Below, one piece after another: positions 41,616-54,860 of a stretch of DNA of 64,000 bases. The notes under the pieces were generated by a model. The model saw only the letters and a program-made list of their open reading frames with translations, was not told the origin of the DNA and made no database searches. The translations under genes were made by a program, and so were the position numbers. Every line of letters begins with the position of its first letter. Position 1 is the stretch's first letter. The DNA is from Brugia malayi (Eukaryota > Nematoda > Chromadorea > Rhabditida > Onchocercidae), in assembly GCF_000002995.4 (NCBI RefSeq), contig NW_025062479.1, forward strand, positions 14,246,221-14,310,220, written 5' to 3'.

Positions 41616-44600
41616 TCATTCTTCATAAATAACATCTTCACGATTTTCATATTCAAGAAAAGCATCAAGATCAGTTAACATACCTACCACAGTATCACCT
41701 TTGCCTGATGAAATTAGTTCTTTTAATGTTATCCTGAAACTTCGAAAGTCAAAACTTCATTTTACGTAAATAATATGTTGAATAAATTAAAGATTATGTA
41801 AATCACTAATTAAATCAAAAAGGAAATATTTTTGTGCCGTACCCATCAGTGTTTTTTGAATGACACATATCGAATATCTCATTTTTGATATCCTCGAATG
41901 AAGGTACTTTCTGCGAATTATCATCCGAGAGGCAATCTTCTAGCATTTTCGCAAGATCGCGATAGAAAAAATTTAAATCCGAAGCAGTTAATAAATTATC
42001 ACCATCAACATCCAACACTCGAAAGTAATAACTCAATGAGGAACGATCCTAAATTTTCCACATTAAAAATAGATAAATAAACAATTGAATAAAGAAATAA
42101 GCTGATTATGAGAAAAAAAATGCATTAAAATAACAAAAATAGCAGCATATCAACCTTATTATTAAAGACGCCCAAAATTAATATTTTTAATATTATTAAA
42201 GATGCCCAAAATACACGTAAACTTACTGACTTATGTTCCATTGCAAATATAAGGTCACAAAATCCTCTCAAGTCAAGTTCATCATTATCATATGTTTGCT
42301 GAACTTCAAAAACTCTAAAAAAACACGAATTTTGATACAAACTTTCAAGTCAGATTCCAAGAAATAATGTTACTCAGAAAATTTTAACGAAAAAAAAACT
42401 GAAAAACCTCTGCATAAAAGAGTTAGTAACACGTTGAAAATCAGTCATTTCTGAAAAACTCAAAAGTCCATTGCCATCTGTATCAAGCTGCTCATACATA
42501 TCTTTTATTCTTAAACAGTTCCGTTTCGAAAACCTGCAAATCAAGAGAAAAAAGAAAAAAAGGAGAAGGCAAACATTATATGAAAAGCATATTTGTATAA
42601 CAAGCTTCTGTACTCCAGAATTTGTTAGTGCAAATATAGCTTAAGTAATATCCTTTTTTGATTTATCAATAGATTTTTTGCTTAGCCGTACATACTCTGT
42701 TCGTATTTGCTATCTTGTTATCATTAAAAAAAAAAAAAAAAAAAAGTAAAAAAAAAAAAAGCAACTATTGAATTCACTAATAACATTATGCTTAACTCAT
42801 TCGAAATTGAATTTCGTTTTCCCTTTTTTTGTAACAAATTTGAAGTATATGAATTATAAGCTGACATAATATATAAAATTAATATGAAAACAAACCAATT
42901 CAATGTACTAATTTGTGATGCTTCTTGTTCATTTTCTGCAGCTATATTATCATCACTGTTATTAACACCTGTTGATTCATTTAAGGCCTCAAATTCTTCT
43001 AATAATCGACTAGCTACAATATCAACTGTGCGAATTTTTTTTTGCTGCATCGTATCGAGTAAAAAGAAAATTTTTTGTGTAGCCATACATAAATAATAAT
43101 CCAATAGCATTGGTTCTTCATCCTAAGAAAAGAAGAAGGAATGAAAAATATATATATATGCTCGACCAATGCGTCAATTAAACAACATTTAATTAAAAAT
43201 TGAAAATATGAAACTCTTCTACTAATATATACATAGCTATATCAGCAATATACTACAATACTATATATTAAAAATTGAAAATATGAAACTCTTCTACTAA
43301 TATATACATAGCTATATCAGCAATATACTACAATACTATATATTAAAAATTGAAAATATGAAACTCTTCTACTAATATATACATAGCTATATCAGCAATA
43401 TACTACAATACTATATAATTTTTTACCAAAAGTCTGATTTTTTATTTCCGATTAGGTAGCAGTCTCTGCATTGTGAAAGGTATAATATTAACCGTTGAAT
43501 TGAGAATTTCTTATTGTAATATGACTTACATTTAAATTTGCAAGAGAAGGTATTTGAGGTAGCACTTCCATCATTAAAAAATCTCGTAAATCCTAGAAAA
43601 ATAATTTGAAAAAAAGATTCAAATAAGTATAAACAGTGAATTGTATCTGCAAGAGTTCGAAATTACACTTTGAAATATATTCATTTTAATCAATAACAAA
43701 AGAAAATGATCACCATTACTGATAGATACCCTTTGCCCGCAGAATCATAATAGTGTAAATGGATCAATCTGGTTAATTTCTCTTTTTTAGTCACCAAATA
43801 ATTGATAATAAAATCAACAGCTACATATCCTTCATCTTTAGTGTTGCTAATTTGAAGTAAATCCATAAATGTTTCCGCAGACAAAAAATTTTGTAAAGCA
43901 TTCGAAGCGATATTTACTGCACGCTGGAGAAAATATTAGTATTAATTGAAGAAACGCTCAATACATTACTCAAAACATTTATTTTAAAATGATAAGCTGG
44001 ATTAAATTTATTTCGATATAAATTTTGCAAAAAAAAAAAAAAAAAAAAAATTGGAGAACATTTATAGTTACTAACTTTATATTTGTAGTAATCAACAAGT
44101 CTGCCATCATCACTTCTTGAAAGAATTGCACTTTTCCGCAAGTTACTACAAAACAACTGAAACAAATTTCATAATTTGGGAGAAAATTTATTGAAGTTGT
44201 AATGAAATATGGAAACAATTCTATTGGAAATGAACAAGTAAGAAATCAACAAATAAAAAAAATGTCAACAAAAATAATTTTTACTTAAAAAACCGTAACA
44301 TAAACACACCTCAATATCTTCATCACTTGGTAATGATTCTAGTTTATGCTTCCACATGCGACGACGAGCTTCCAGACGTAGCTTTAGTCGCAAATTTTGT
44401 TTATTCGGAGAATTGACATGACCATTTGATCCACATATCAGCAGTTTGCCCTGAAATTATATTAAACAGTGAAGAAATTAGAAATCTAATAATGACTTAT
44501 ATTTTGAAAATAAGTTCTATGCGAAATAAAGACTAGTGTAATTAGAAAATAAATCAATGACCTCATCAGATAATTTTAAGTAATCGATTTCTTTGGGTTG

Positions 44601-44627
44601 CAAATCTAATCTTTCAACCAAATTCAT
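41616..44627 (-). CDS. PPP2R3C: PP2A regulatory subunit B'' gamma-like, EF-hand protein
   Basis: Targets or modulates protein phosphatase 2A. Exons: 44627-44562, 44450-44310, 44156-44076, 43923-43720, 43592-43529, 43122-42896, 42533-42408, 42313-42227, 42048-41843, 41733-41616, summing to exactly 440 codons (439 aa; human about 453). Typical family sequence: YYDSAGKGYLS followed by the EVLPQIPSL exon, ATQKIFFLLDTMQQKKI, a canonical EF loop DTDGNGLLSFSE, FCDLIFAMEHKS, a second EF loop DVDGDNLLTASD, FEDIKNEIFDM, and the end GDTVVGMLTDLDAFLEYENRE. The start chosen is the first in-frame ATG after an ATTCAG acceptor at 44636-44637. That acceptor leaves an out-of-frame ATG just before it, so an extra upstream coding exon is possible. 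Confidence 0.93.
43193..43417 (-). repeat. Three perfect 75-base tandem repeats in an intron of PPP2R3C
   Basis: Units start at 43193, 43268 and 43343 with TTAAAAATTGAAAATATG and appear identical by eye. They fill most of the intron between the exons ending at 43529 and starting at 43122. Near identity suggests a recent expansion or a copy-number polymorphism. Confidence 0.93.
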
Positions 44628-45605
44628 CGCATCGCCTGAATTATACTTGATTTCATTAACATTAATCTGTCACTTTAAATTCCATAGCACAATTCTATCT
44701 ATTAACGCTTATGTTCATTAATATAATTCTAGTTATTCAATCAAAACATAAACAGTACAATTTAACACTTAATATGATAGAATAAATGTAAATATAATAA
44801 AGAATGAGAAACCATCATTTTTTACATGGAAATCAAAAAAACTAACAAAACTAATCAACAAAAAAAAAAAAAAAAAAATTGTTTGTTGTACTCAATATAG
44901 TAATTTTCTATTCAAATAATACAATTTTTAAATATCCAAATATTCAAACTACGATTGAAGATTTGGTTAAATAATTTTGATGCACAATAATCAATCGGTA
45001 AAGAAAACGTCGTAAGTAAAACATCAATACTAGATTAACAATTTTACTATAAAATGAACTTGAAACATTTACAGGACCAACTTTTATTTTACCTGATGAA
45101 AAGACTACAGTATACTAACTCTCAGTGGGATATATTAAAATAAAGTTCATTACAATGGAGAGAACAAAAATTTTTTCACAAGTAAGATAAGAAATTAACA
45201 ACTAATAAAGTGAGAAATCCATATGAAGCAAATACATATAATACAAATATCCATAAGATAAACTAGCAGGTTTCATTAACCTTGACAAACTAGCAAAACC
45301 TCTAATGAAAGTATAAAATGGTTGAATTATATTTGTGTCTAATTTATATAAGATATGTGGAGATGTTCTCAATATTTTTCTTTTTTCTGGATTTAATTAT
45401 AAGAAAGAAAGACAAAACTGATGGAATATTAAATCTCGGAACACCTGGTGCTTGAGCTTTCACTAGTTTTATTCGATAGGAAGTACTACATTTATGTTAA
45501 GCGAATTTTTGAATAAATGTGAAATACTTGAGGTATTCTGGAAAGCTAAACATAGCATAGAACAGAATAAAAACCATATAACTAATGCCACTGTAAATCA
45601 TATAA
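44628..45605 (-). other. Spacer between Ku80 and PPP2R3C
   Basis: Nearly 1 kb of AT-rich DNA with no supported exon. This is the widest gap in the five-gene cluster and could hold an internal promoter. Confidence 0.45.
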
Positions 45606-48600
45606 TCACACATCCATTTCATCGGTTTTTATAAATTTGCTACTTTCTGGTAGCACACTATTATCTATTCTTATTCTGAAAAAATTAAGTGATTATAATA
45701 AATATCAAAAGAAAAACTGAATAAAATTAAAAATTGTTAGAATAAAAATAAAGACTGAAATAATTAAGAACCCAAGAGACCATTTGAGCAACAATTAATA
45801 TATCAAATCTTATATTTGCTGCTCATCAAGAAATAATAATTAACTGGTACTTAACTGACGAATGATAAAACATGCACTAATTACAATAACAAACACTAAC
45901 ACGGGTAATATTTCTTCCTTGCCTTCTTTTACGTGTTGTTTTTTGCTTGGTGATTCAATTGTTGGAAAGTTAGCTTTCAGATAATTCAATGATTCACTGC
46001 AGAGAACTATTATATTCAACGATATATAATGGTAATGATGAGCAATTAGCATTTCAATCAGGTATATTACTTCAGTTGTTAATTTATTATACTTTCATAG
46101 TTAAGTATGCAACAAAATCTTCCTTCTTCCTTCTGCATATTTTACCCATCCACCAGAGTACAAAAATTACAGTGACTAATATTAACGTATTAATTAATAT
46201 ATAAAAAATTTAACATCAACTTTGCACGCTTCAGTAGAAAAGCATTCGGCTCAAGCAAACCACCCAGTAATTTATCGTCGAAAGCAGGCAATGGTATATT
46301 TGGATGTAATGCACGATACTTCATAGCATTGCAAACATTTTGCAATTTTGGATTGGGTACATCACGCGGACGTAGAGATTCCTCAAATTGTCCTGTTTCC
46401 GAATTACTAAATTTTATTGATTTCATTGATTGATTAAGAGAAGTTGATAACATATAAATTTCTTTAAAATTTTTTTTTTTTTTGGCATTCAAGTTGCAAT
46501 TTTTGAATTTCTTATACTCTGGTAAAAAAATTTTCATGGTAAAAACTCGACAAAATTGAACTCACAAATGAGCCTTAGTGAGATCCATTGCTTCGACAAG
46601 TGCATGCATTGCCTTAAGGTCATCGCCTGAAAAGAAAGATACACATCAGTAATTTGTTTAGATAAAAAAATTGAAATTCTCCATTTAAATCTGCAAAATG
46701 TCACATAGCAAAATAGAACGAGTACTATGAATGCCAAAGTGATCGTCTAATGTAATATAAAAATCTTTACAGAAACTATTGTTGTAAAATTCAATTACGA
46801 AGCAATAATTTGTTCAGTTTTGGGACAGTCCTTTTCTTGAAAAACTTCTAAAAAAAATTTATGAAATATGAAAACTTTCACAAAGACAGCAAAAATGAGC
46901 ATACAACCGCTATTTCTCACAAATATTAAACAGAGAAAAGTACAACTGCAAAAAGAAAAACACAACCGCACTTTTTGGTTCAGTTGTAGGACTATTCAGC
47001 TGCGGAAAATCAAGTCCACGAAAATCTTCATAAAATGGCAATTTAATGCCCACAAACATCTAAAAAACGATATTAATCAACATATACTAAGCAAACTATG
47101 CAAGCAATGATATATTGTTATTTTTAACTATCATTAATAAAATAAATATTTCTTAAAGCATACATCGACTCCTCTCTTACTCCTTCTTGGAAATAGACCC
47201 ATGATTCGAGGATGTGATGCAGCACTATAAACATATCGAGTTAAAGCAACACTATCTTCAGCGATCATCGCATTTACAAGTGCTGATATAGCAATGCATG
47301 CACTCTAAAATATTCGCTTAAATTTACAAAAAAGAAAGTAGAAATTCACTAATCGTTGCTAAAACCATAAGTAATTACCCTATCGAGAGCTGGTGGAATA
47401 AAATAACAAGCGCCACCATCCATCATATAATGTTCCAATATCTGAACTAAAAATTACATTAACCAAGCATTAATTACATCAAAACATATAGCTGGAAATA
47501 TAATTCCTTTCATCCTTGAATTTCATTATAAATATATCATAAAAATTTGTTCAAAAAATTTAAAGCAAGTACCAAGAAATATATTAAGACACGTCAAATA
47601 TACTAAGGAAGAAATAAATTACTTTGGCAGACCATTTGACAATATTCCAAGCAGGGCAAGTCATTTTCATTAGTAATGTCATTCCACAAAGCACTAAAAT
47701 CACCACTAAATAAACTGGCTAAAAAAAGTTATCTCTTTCGTTTACTTGAGATCTCTTCGCAAATTGTATGAGCTTCAAACAACGATTTTCCGGTTTCCAC
47801 CCATATTCTTTTTGATCTTCTTCATTGTAAGGAACAATTGTTGTTCCAAATTTATATCCTAGAATCAAAACACGCTCCAATAACTTAAAACTACTTTAAA
47901 AAAGAAAAATAAATGCAATAATTTAAGTTTCAGCCAATATGTTACTATCCACTAATGTAAGCGGCTTACGACAAAATATTTTAAATATAAAGATAATCAT
48001 CGTGATTTTAAAGCAAGTATGAAATCTTTGCGAATGTACAAAACTATTAGTACAAAAAAAGATTCTCAAAAACAAAATACTTTTAAAACTATTTAAAAAT
48101 GACTATGAAATCCCATATTACATATTTATATAGTTCCTTATATAAAAAAACTATAACAGAACCTTTTATAGTTTGTTCTTTAGATATTTTTGAACTAGAT
48201 CCCTGAGATAAGTTACTATCAGCACTGCCATCGCCATCGTCAACTTTCTCATCTTTTACACATTTTTCATATACTGTTTTACGTTTCAGCTATAAAAAAC
48301 TAATAATGACGATATTCACATTGCACAGTACAGTCAAAAAAACTCAAACGTGACAGATAAGAGAATAACCTGAACATCGGTTATCGATGCATACTTCTGT
48401 GTAGCAAGTTTGAAATTAGCTGGCTGAATCTTTTTATACATTTGTAAAGGCAATTTGAAATCAATCCCCAGTTCCAGATAAAATTTTTGACCACGAACTT
48501 TCACTTTTCGAGGCACAAAGCGTTGCAGCACTGGTAAAGCTTCACTAAATTAATTATAAATTATAATTATACGAAAAAGATAGAAAGCAACTTTTTTTTT

Positions 48601-50190
48601 TTTTTTTCAAACTTAAAACTTGTTTATCAGCAGGAATCAAAAATAAAACTAATATCAATTAAAAAAAAACTCACGCAAAAGAATAAATGACACCATCAGT
48701 TTGTGTCAAAATATCTGTCAATATACGTTCAGCTGGTTCCATTTTGAACGACTGCGTTGTATTAGACAGTTTTGATTCTTCTAGTTCTATGGCTGATTCT
48801 TCAGTTGAAATGATCTCGTCCTTAGGTTTGCTTAACTTTCCAAATGATGGACCTCTAGAATTAATTCAAAATTTTATCCTTAAAGTGAGATATATACATA
48901 AAACTTTTTTTAAGTTACGTTTTTAATTTGATGTACAAAAGCCTAAGAAATCTTACACAACATTAAAATTGATTTCAAGTGCTTTCATGCCATTTATAAT
49001 TGTTTCTATGCATTCTTCATCCATATTTCCATCAAAACCACCAAGATTTGTTACCAGAAGAATATTTCGTACAGTAATATTACTTTCCGGATAGTTTTCC
49101 AGATGATTTCGCATATAATCTAGCGCTGCAATTAGCGCAGATAGGACTGAAAATAGATAAGGAAAGGAATATGAATTTCTACAGATTTTTACTACCTAGA
49201 AATAGAAGAAAACGAGGAGAAACAAAAACTGAAACGTGAAAAACGTAAAAAGACAGTGAGAAAATGCACAATTCCTACGGAACCAATGAGTCACACTCTG
49301 ATGAAAGTGACAAAGCAATAACACTGACTAAGTAACACCTCCTTCTATTATTTTTTTCGGTGCATGATACAAAGCTTGGAATTATTAACCAAAAGGTAAC
49401 TCAACCTATGTATATCTCTTCATAATAATACAAATTAAACTTACAGTCACCATTAGTTGATTTACTCGGTTTAATTTCTTTATCAATAAACCGCAACCAA
49501 TCAATTTTAGCTTGTTGCATCTCTTCCACATAAAAAAAGATATTTTCATCGGTTGTAATTGGATTTTGTGTTACTTCTGAGCCGAAAAGCATCAGTGTAA
49601 ATTTATCAACTGACTCGGTAAATATCTTAAAAACATAATTTCATAACTTCTTTTGAATTATGGAAGCACACGAATAATAGAAAATGAATCAAGTCCTCCT
49701 ATCCTATTAAGAAACAGAACTCATAAACAAACATTAAAATTATAATTCAAATCTGCTGAATTCGATCTGCAAATTTCTATCTATTTAGTCCATTCAGATG
49801 TAATACCATGATGATGTCAGATCTATGAAGATAAGTGGAAAAATTAAAATTTAGCACACTCAAAAAGCATATCAATGCAGAATGAACTATACTACGAACT
49901 ATATAACTTGTCACCTGCAGAAATTTTTAGCAAATAAAACTAATATTTACAACCAAGAAAAAGCACCTATGGACAGATACTGAAATAACAAAAATATTTC
50001 ATTTCTATTAACACTTAATGCAACATACCTTTCTTGTTATGATCCATTCTACGGTATCCTTTGCTAATTGCATGTCTGTGGTTGCAACCCCTTCTCTACT
50101 CATATTTGCTCCAACATCAATCAAAATTACAGTACATTCATGCGGTGGAGCCTTTTTGGCTCGTTTTTTCGGATGATCCTCATTTGACAT
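45606..50190 (-). CDS. XRCC5: Ku80, DNA end-binding subunit of the Ku heterodimer
   Basis: Binds double-strand DNA ends with Ku70 in non-homologous end joining and telomere protection. Exons: 50190-50029, 49625-49445, 49146-48957, 48854-48675, 48544-48370, 48289-48163, 47858-47746, 47441-47379, 47304-47164, 47059-46972, 46626-46566, 46406-46228, 45973-45895, 45675-45606, exactly 603 codons (602 aa; human 732). The vWA-like domain starts at VILIDVGANMS and includes LMLFGSEVTQNP and NILLVTNLGGFDG. The Ku core has ITDVQ, GYKFGTTIVPY, MMDGGACYFIPPALDR and VGIKLPFYEDFRG. The end is short: DVPNPKLQNVCNAMKYRALHP, then a basic stretch and an acidic tail; the helical C-terminal domain of vertebrate Ku80 is absent. 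The last two exons are chosen by phase and by NFPTIES resembling human LFPLIEA. A TTCAG acceptor lies four bases before the ATG. Confidence 0.93.
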
Positions 50191-50421
50191 TATTCTGAAG
50201 CTTTTGATTTAAATTGAAGCAACTAATAAAACATATTAATAGTCTTTAAAAAAATATGCATAAAATTGTCTGTCAGGAAGATATTGGAAAGAAATAACAT
50301 AAGCAATGTAAAGAACTTCAAAATTGGGCACACCAAAAGGAAATAAGCAAGCTTTTACTAATCGATTAAATTTAGAATCAAAATTATAATCGTATAAACA
50401 TCATGAAAGCTTTTCAGTCCA
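50191..50421 (-). other. Short intercistronic spacer, MARS2 to Ku80
   Basis: Only about 230 bases from the MARS2 stop to the Ku80 start. It ends in the acceptor-like GCTTCAG at 50195-50196. This spacing and site are typical of trans-splicing within a nematode operon. Confidence 0.6.
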
Positions 50422-53400
50422 ACTAAATTTCCTTGGCCGTACAAACAATTCGGTTCATAAATGGACCACTACAATCACCCAGTGGTCTTGCAAAGTATCT
50501 CGAGTCTGTCATAAGCTTAACGTTATCCAAACCTCGTTCGCTTTCTTTTATCCCTAATCTAAAGAAGATAATTTAAAAACAAATGTGAAAAGTTGAATAA
50601 CAAACTCAAAATAAGGCATAATGCATTTCGAGATGTAAAAGTAATAAGAAACACTAAAAAAAATTGAGCGTATTTGAAACTATATTTAAAAAAAAAAATG
50701 CTACAACTTAGCTACATCACGACAATCAATCCGATAAGCTAGTAAAAATGAAAATTATAACATCAAGTGAAGAATATATGTCGATTAAAAATTCTAAACA
50801 AAGAAATAAATAAGAAAGACAACTAGCCTATTTAGCAGATGATCAGCATAATGAGGTACCACTGGCTGTAGCAAAATACCACAAATTCGTAACACTTCAT
50901 AACAGATGTATAGCAATGAAGATACCTGATCAATGAAGTAGTAATTTCAATGGATCACTAGATTTATCTTTAATTAAAAAAAAAAATAGCTCTAACGAGC
51001 AATAGGTTTAGATATATGAAACTATAAAGCAACCTTTCTAACGTCCAATTCCTTCCATGGTTCATAGAACTGAAAAAAACCATTTGTTTGCCGCATAACA
51101 TCCATAAGAAGTTCAAGAGCTTTGTATATCATTAATTCATCAAACTGTTCCTCATATACTTCTATAATATTGCTTCTTATATCCACTTATATTCAGTGAG
51201 TTCCCCAATATGTAAAAAAAAAAAATATGCGTATTGATTTCTCAATAACATATAATAGTCAACAAATCCATTTTTAGTTATTCACTAATTATTTATAAAA
51301 TAGTATATACAGCTAGTGTTATTACTATGATAAGAAAGTGGAAAAAAAAAAAACCTTCAGATATACCTGTCAAACAGTTGATTGACTCTATTAGTGGTTC
51401 ACCTAATTCCAACAAATTACGGAACGAATCCGAATGGAATGCAGGATATGTTTGAGAAGGGTTGAGTTTTCCAATCGTTGAACGTTGCAGTAAATTTCCA
51501 ACATTGTTTATGAGATCCGTATTGACAACATTAACAGCTTTCAACATCGTGAAATCTGTGATATATGAACACAAACACTTGCATTACTTATCGATTCTAA
51601 GGACTTACAGAAACAACAAAAATATTAGACAAAATGAAAAAAGCAAGATGCGAAATTTTTTTCAGATTAAATCTTTAAAATAAAGAGAAACTGACTCGCA
51701 TCATTTTGTGGAGTTCCCTGTCGAAGCAAAAAATACCTTAATCCTTCTTCGGATAATGATTTAGAAGCAGTAAATGGATCAACCACATTTCCAATACTTT
51801 TTGACATCTAAAACAGTACCTCAAGAAAAAAAAAAAAAAAATGAATAAATGTGACATTAACTGTCAGAAGAACATGCTCAATATTTTGCGATCAGAACAT
51901 ATAAAACAAAGGAACCTTAACTCCATCAACAAGCCAGTGACTGTGAACAAATATCCGCTTCGGAAGAGGCAAATCGAGTGCAAGCAAAAATGCCGGCCAA
52001 ATAACGGCATGAAACCTTTTTTATAAATTAATATTCAGGAAAAAAAAATGCCACATAAATAGTTCCTTCAATTTAAAAATCAAAGAAATTGAACTCAAAA
52101 GCGATAAAAAGTAATACTTTTCATCTCAAATTATATTACTGGAATAAAAACCAGTTAAATTATTACTTTAAAATATCTTTGCCAACGATTTGACATGTTG
52201 GAGGCCATATTGAGCTCTTCTTGTTAGAAAAAACACCACTTACTGTTAAATAATTCACTAGTGCATCGAACCAAACATATATCTAAATAAATTATAAAAT
52301 TCCAACATATAAATGTATGGAAGTACGGTAATCAACTAAATTCAATATTTCCAAAATGAAAAGAATATAAGAAAAAATACTTATAAGTTATACAGTGTGA
52401 TAATACTACAAAACAAAAGTGACAGAACTACCTTTTATTTTCAATAGAAACTTCAATACAAATGGTAATTCAGTAACTCAAAACTCACCGTTTGACTTTC
52501 ATCATTTGGTACTGCAATACCCCAAGTGACTCGCTTCCTATCTCTCGATAGCGAAAGATCTCTTTCCACGCTTGCATGCTGAAGTGCTTCCGGAAAATAA
52601 ACTTTCGGACGTATGACATCTGAAAACTACAGATTATAGCAAAACGTGCTGAACAGTTAAAGTAGAAAAGCTCTTAATGACTTATAGTTCTCTATTAAAT
52701 TTAAATAACAACCCTTCAAGCTCATCAGTTGATATCTGTTTGAAAAGATGTGCCACATATCAACAAATTACATGATCAAACGGACAGTACCCATTAATTT
52801 TACAGAAATAATTACCGCTTGCAAAAAAGCTTATGAAAGGCAACAGAAAAGCAGTGAAAATTAAGTTACGTAAACATCATCTTAAAAAAGATAATTACTC
52901 TACAGTGATGATAACTTTTAAACTTACCGCAATTACTAAGCCAGTTTCGTACTGCGCCAAGATATTTGAACAAAGGAAATATATAATTTTCTTCCTGCAC
53001 CCATTCGACAACAGAACCCGTGCTTTTACTTACCTGAAACATTTCCATCAAAAACAGAAACTAAATTTTATATCTGTAAGAGGTAGATAAAAGCTAACCG
53101 TAACAAAAACGGAATCAAAACAATACTGAATTGTTGGCCAATCCATTCATCACTCACAGCTACCTCATTTTTAGTACTCACTAGGCAAAGCAATATCATG
53201 GCTGATTTCAATCCGAAAAAAAAAAAAAAAAAAAAAAAAAAAACGAAACAAAAATAAAAAACCAAACTGCAGAAGTCTGTCCATCCAATTTTTCCACTTC
53301 ATCATTAGCATAGAAGCACTCATCAACGGTTGAATACCAACCTTCATGTTTACCTCGTTGTATCAGTCCTCGTTTATCCAATTCTTTCTATATTTAGCAT

Positions 53401-54278
53401 AACTTTTTCACTCCATAAAAAAAGTTCGGATTGAACTAGACTAAAAATAGTTTGTCTCCTACTTTTTCCCGTTATAACTTGATTCACTTCTGAAGCACTT
53501 ACACTTATTAATAATCATTTGTGATAAAACACCAGATGGAAACATGTCGAAGAAAATTAAATTATTACCCAAACATGCTTAACAACTTCTTTATGTCGTG
53601 TTTCAGTGGTTCGAATAAAGTCATTCGGCTGTATGCCAAAAGCACGAAATAAATCTTTGAATTTGTCGCTAATATCATCACAATAACGTTGTGGATCACA
53701 ACCAGCTGTAGTGGCAGTCTGCTGGATCTGAAAACATGATTAACAGAATTCACTATTGGATGAAGAATCCAGTCACTAATGTAGTAATAAAAGACTGGAA
53801 ATTTACTCTCAGTAGATCAGAAAGCTATAAAAGAGAAAAAAAAATTTTTTTTTTACATGGTTAATATAAAACACACTGCCACTATTTCATCTTTTAATCA
53901 TACTGAATTGAATCTATTTCAAATTTACCTTTAAACCATGTTCATCAGTTCCTGTTGTAAATAACGAATTATTCAAATCAACATCACCACCTTTTAGCAG
54001 TTTCCAACGATTCGAAACATCTGCTAACAGCGCAGTATAAAGATGGCCAATGTGTGGGGCTGCAAATTTATGAAAATTAAGCACTAATAAAGAGATCCAA
54101 ATTAAGTAATTCCATTGCATAATTAGTAAAAAAGAAAAGTACCAAAATCTAAAAGAAGCAATGAAAATAACTAACGTCCATTGGCGTAAAATATTGGGGT
54201 AGTTATGAAGTGTTTCAGTCTTACTGAAGTCATCGAAATGCCTTCGATGACACATAAAATTTTGACCCTACCAATCAT
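50422..54278 (-). CDS. MARS2: Mitochondrial methionyl-tRNA synthetase
   Basis: Class I aminoacyl-tRNA synthetase charging mitochondrial tRNA-Met. Exons: 54278-54176, 54059-53929, 53727-53569, 53387-53268, 53033-52928, 52619-52489, 52282-52167, 52015-51916, 51807-51696, 51555-51367, 51185-51034, 50925-50828, 50558-50422, about 550 aa. Signatures: TTPIFYANG with PHIGH (HIGH motif, about residues 36-40), [31 protein letters not shown], the [19 protein letters not shown] block, and KMSKS at about 322-326, whose K is encoded in one exon and MSKS in the next. Length without a C-terminal extension and the basic N terminus (MIGRVKIL) fit the mitochondrial rather than cytosolic enzyme. The start follows a GATTTCAG acceptor at 54292-54293. 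The last intron seems to have a GC donor. Confidence 0.95.
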
Positions 54279-54860
54279 TAAGTTCAAATATCTGAAATCA
54301 TAATAAAAGGAAGCGATAAGAATAAGTTTAGTCTTACTTCTACTGCGTTCTATGACAGCCACCGATTCATCTATTTTATCACCAGAGGTATTGAGGAACT
54401 TCAATAATTTACAGCAAAAAAGATTAGCCTACCTGTTAAGGTGAAAACACGAAAAAAGATATAGTAAAAGGTGTGATGAAGCGCAAAGAAAAAGTCAGAT
54501 TTCTAAAGTATTAAGTTTTATTAGTAGAACTGCATCTATTAATGTTATAATACAATGTATTTGTAATATGCAAAGAAATTACAATGTAAGCTTATGTCAA
54601 AATAAAAGAAATGAATACTCTAAATTCCAGCAGCTCATTTTTCTATAAATGCCAGCGAAAGAAAAATATTCAGTAGCCATGACACAAACTAAACAACAAA
54701 AACTGGTGTAGAAAAGAAAAAATTTAGAAATGGCAAAAGCAGGAGTGCAAATGAAGTTAACTATCCCGCACATCTTAAGAGGAACTAAAATTTCTATAAA
54801 ACGTTTGCTTTCTAAAGAAATTGCTAAAAATTCTTTAACATAGCAGGGTTTCTATATGAT
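54279..54860 (-). other. Spacer between the methyltransferase and MARS2
   Basis: About 580 bases, no supported exon. An open frame continues upstream of the MARS2 ATG but crosses the TTTCAG site, so it is taken as leader or spacer, not protein. Confidence 0.5.

Noticed and set aside
53068..53265. Minus-strand frame with a poly-Phe run in MARS2
   Set aside because: It is intron sequence containing a poly-A/T tract; the MARS2 exons on both sides join in phase without it.
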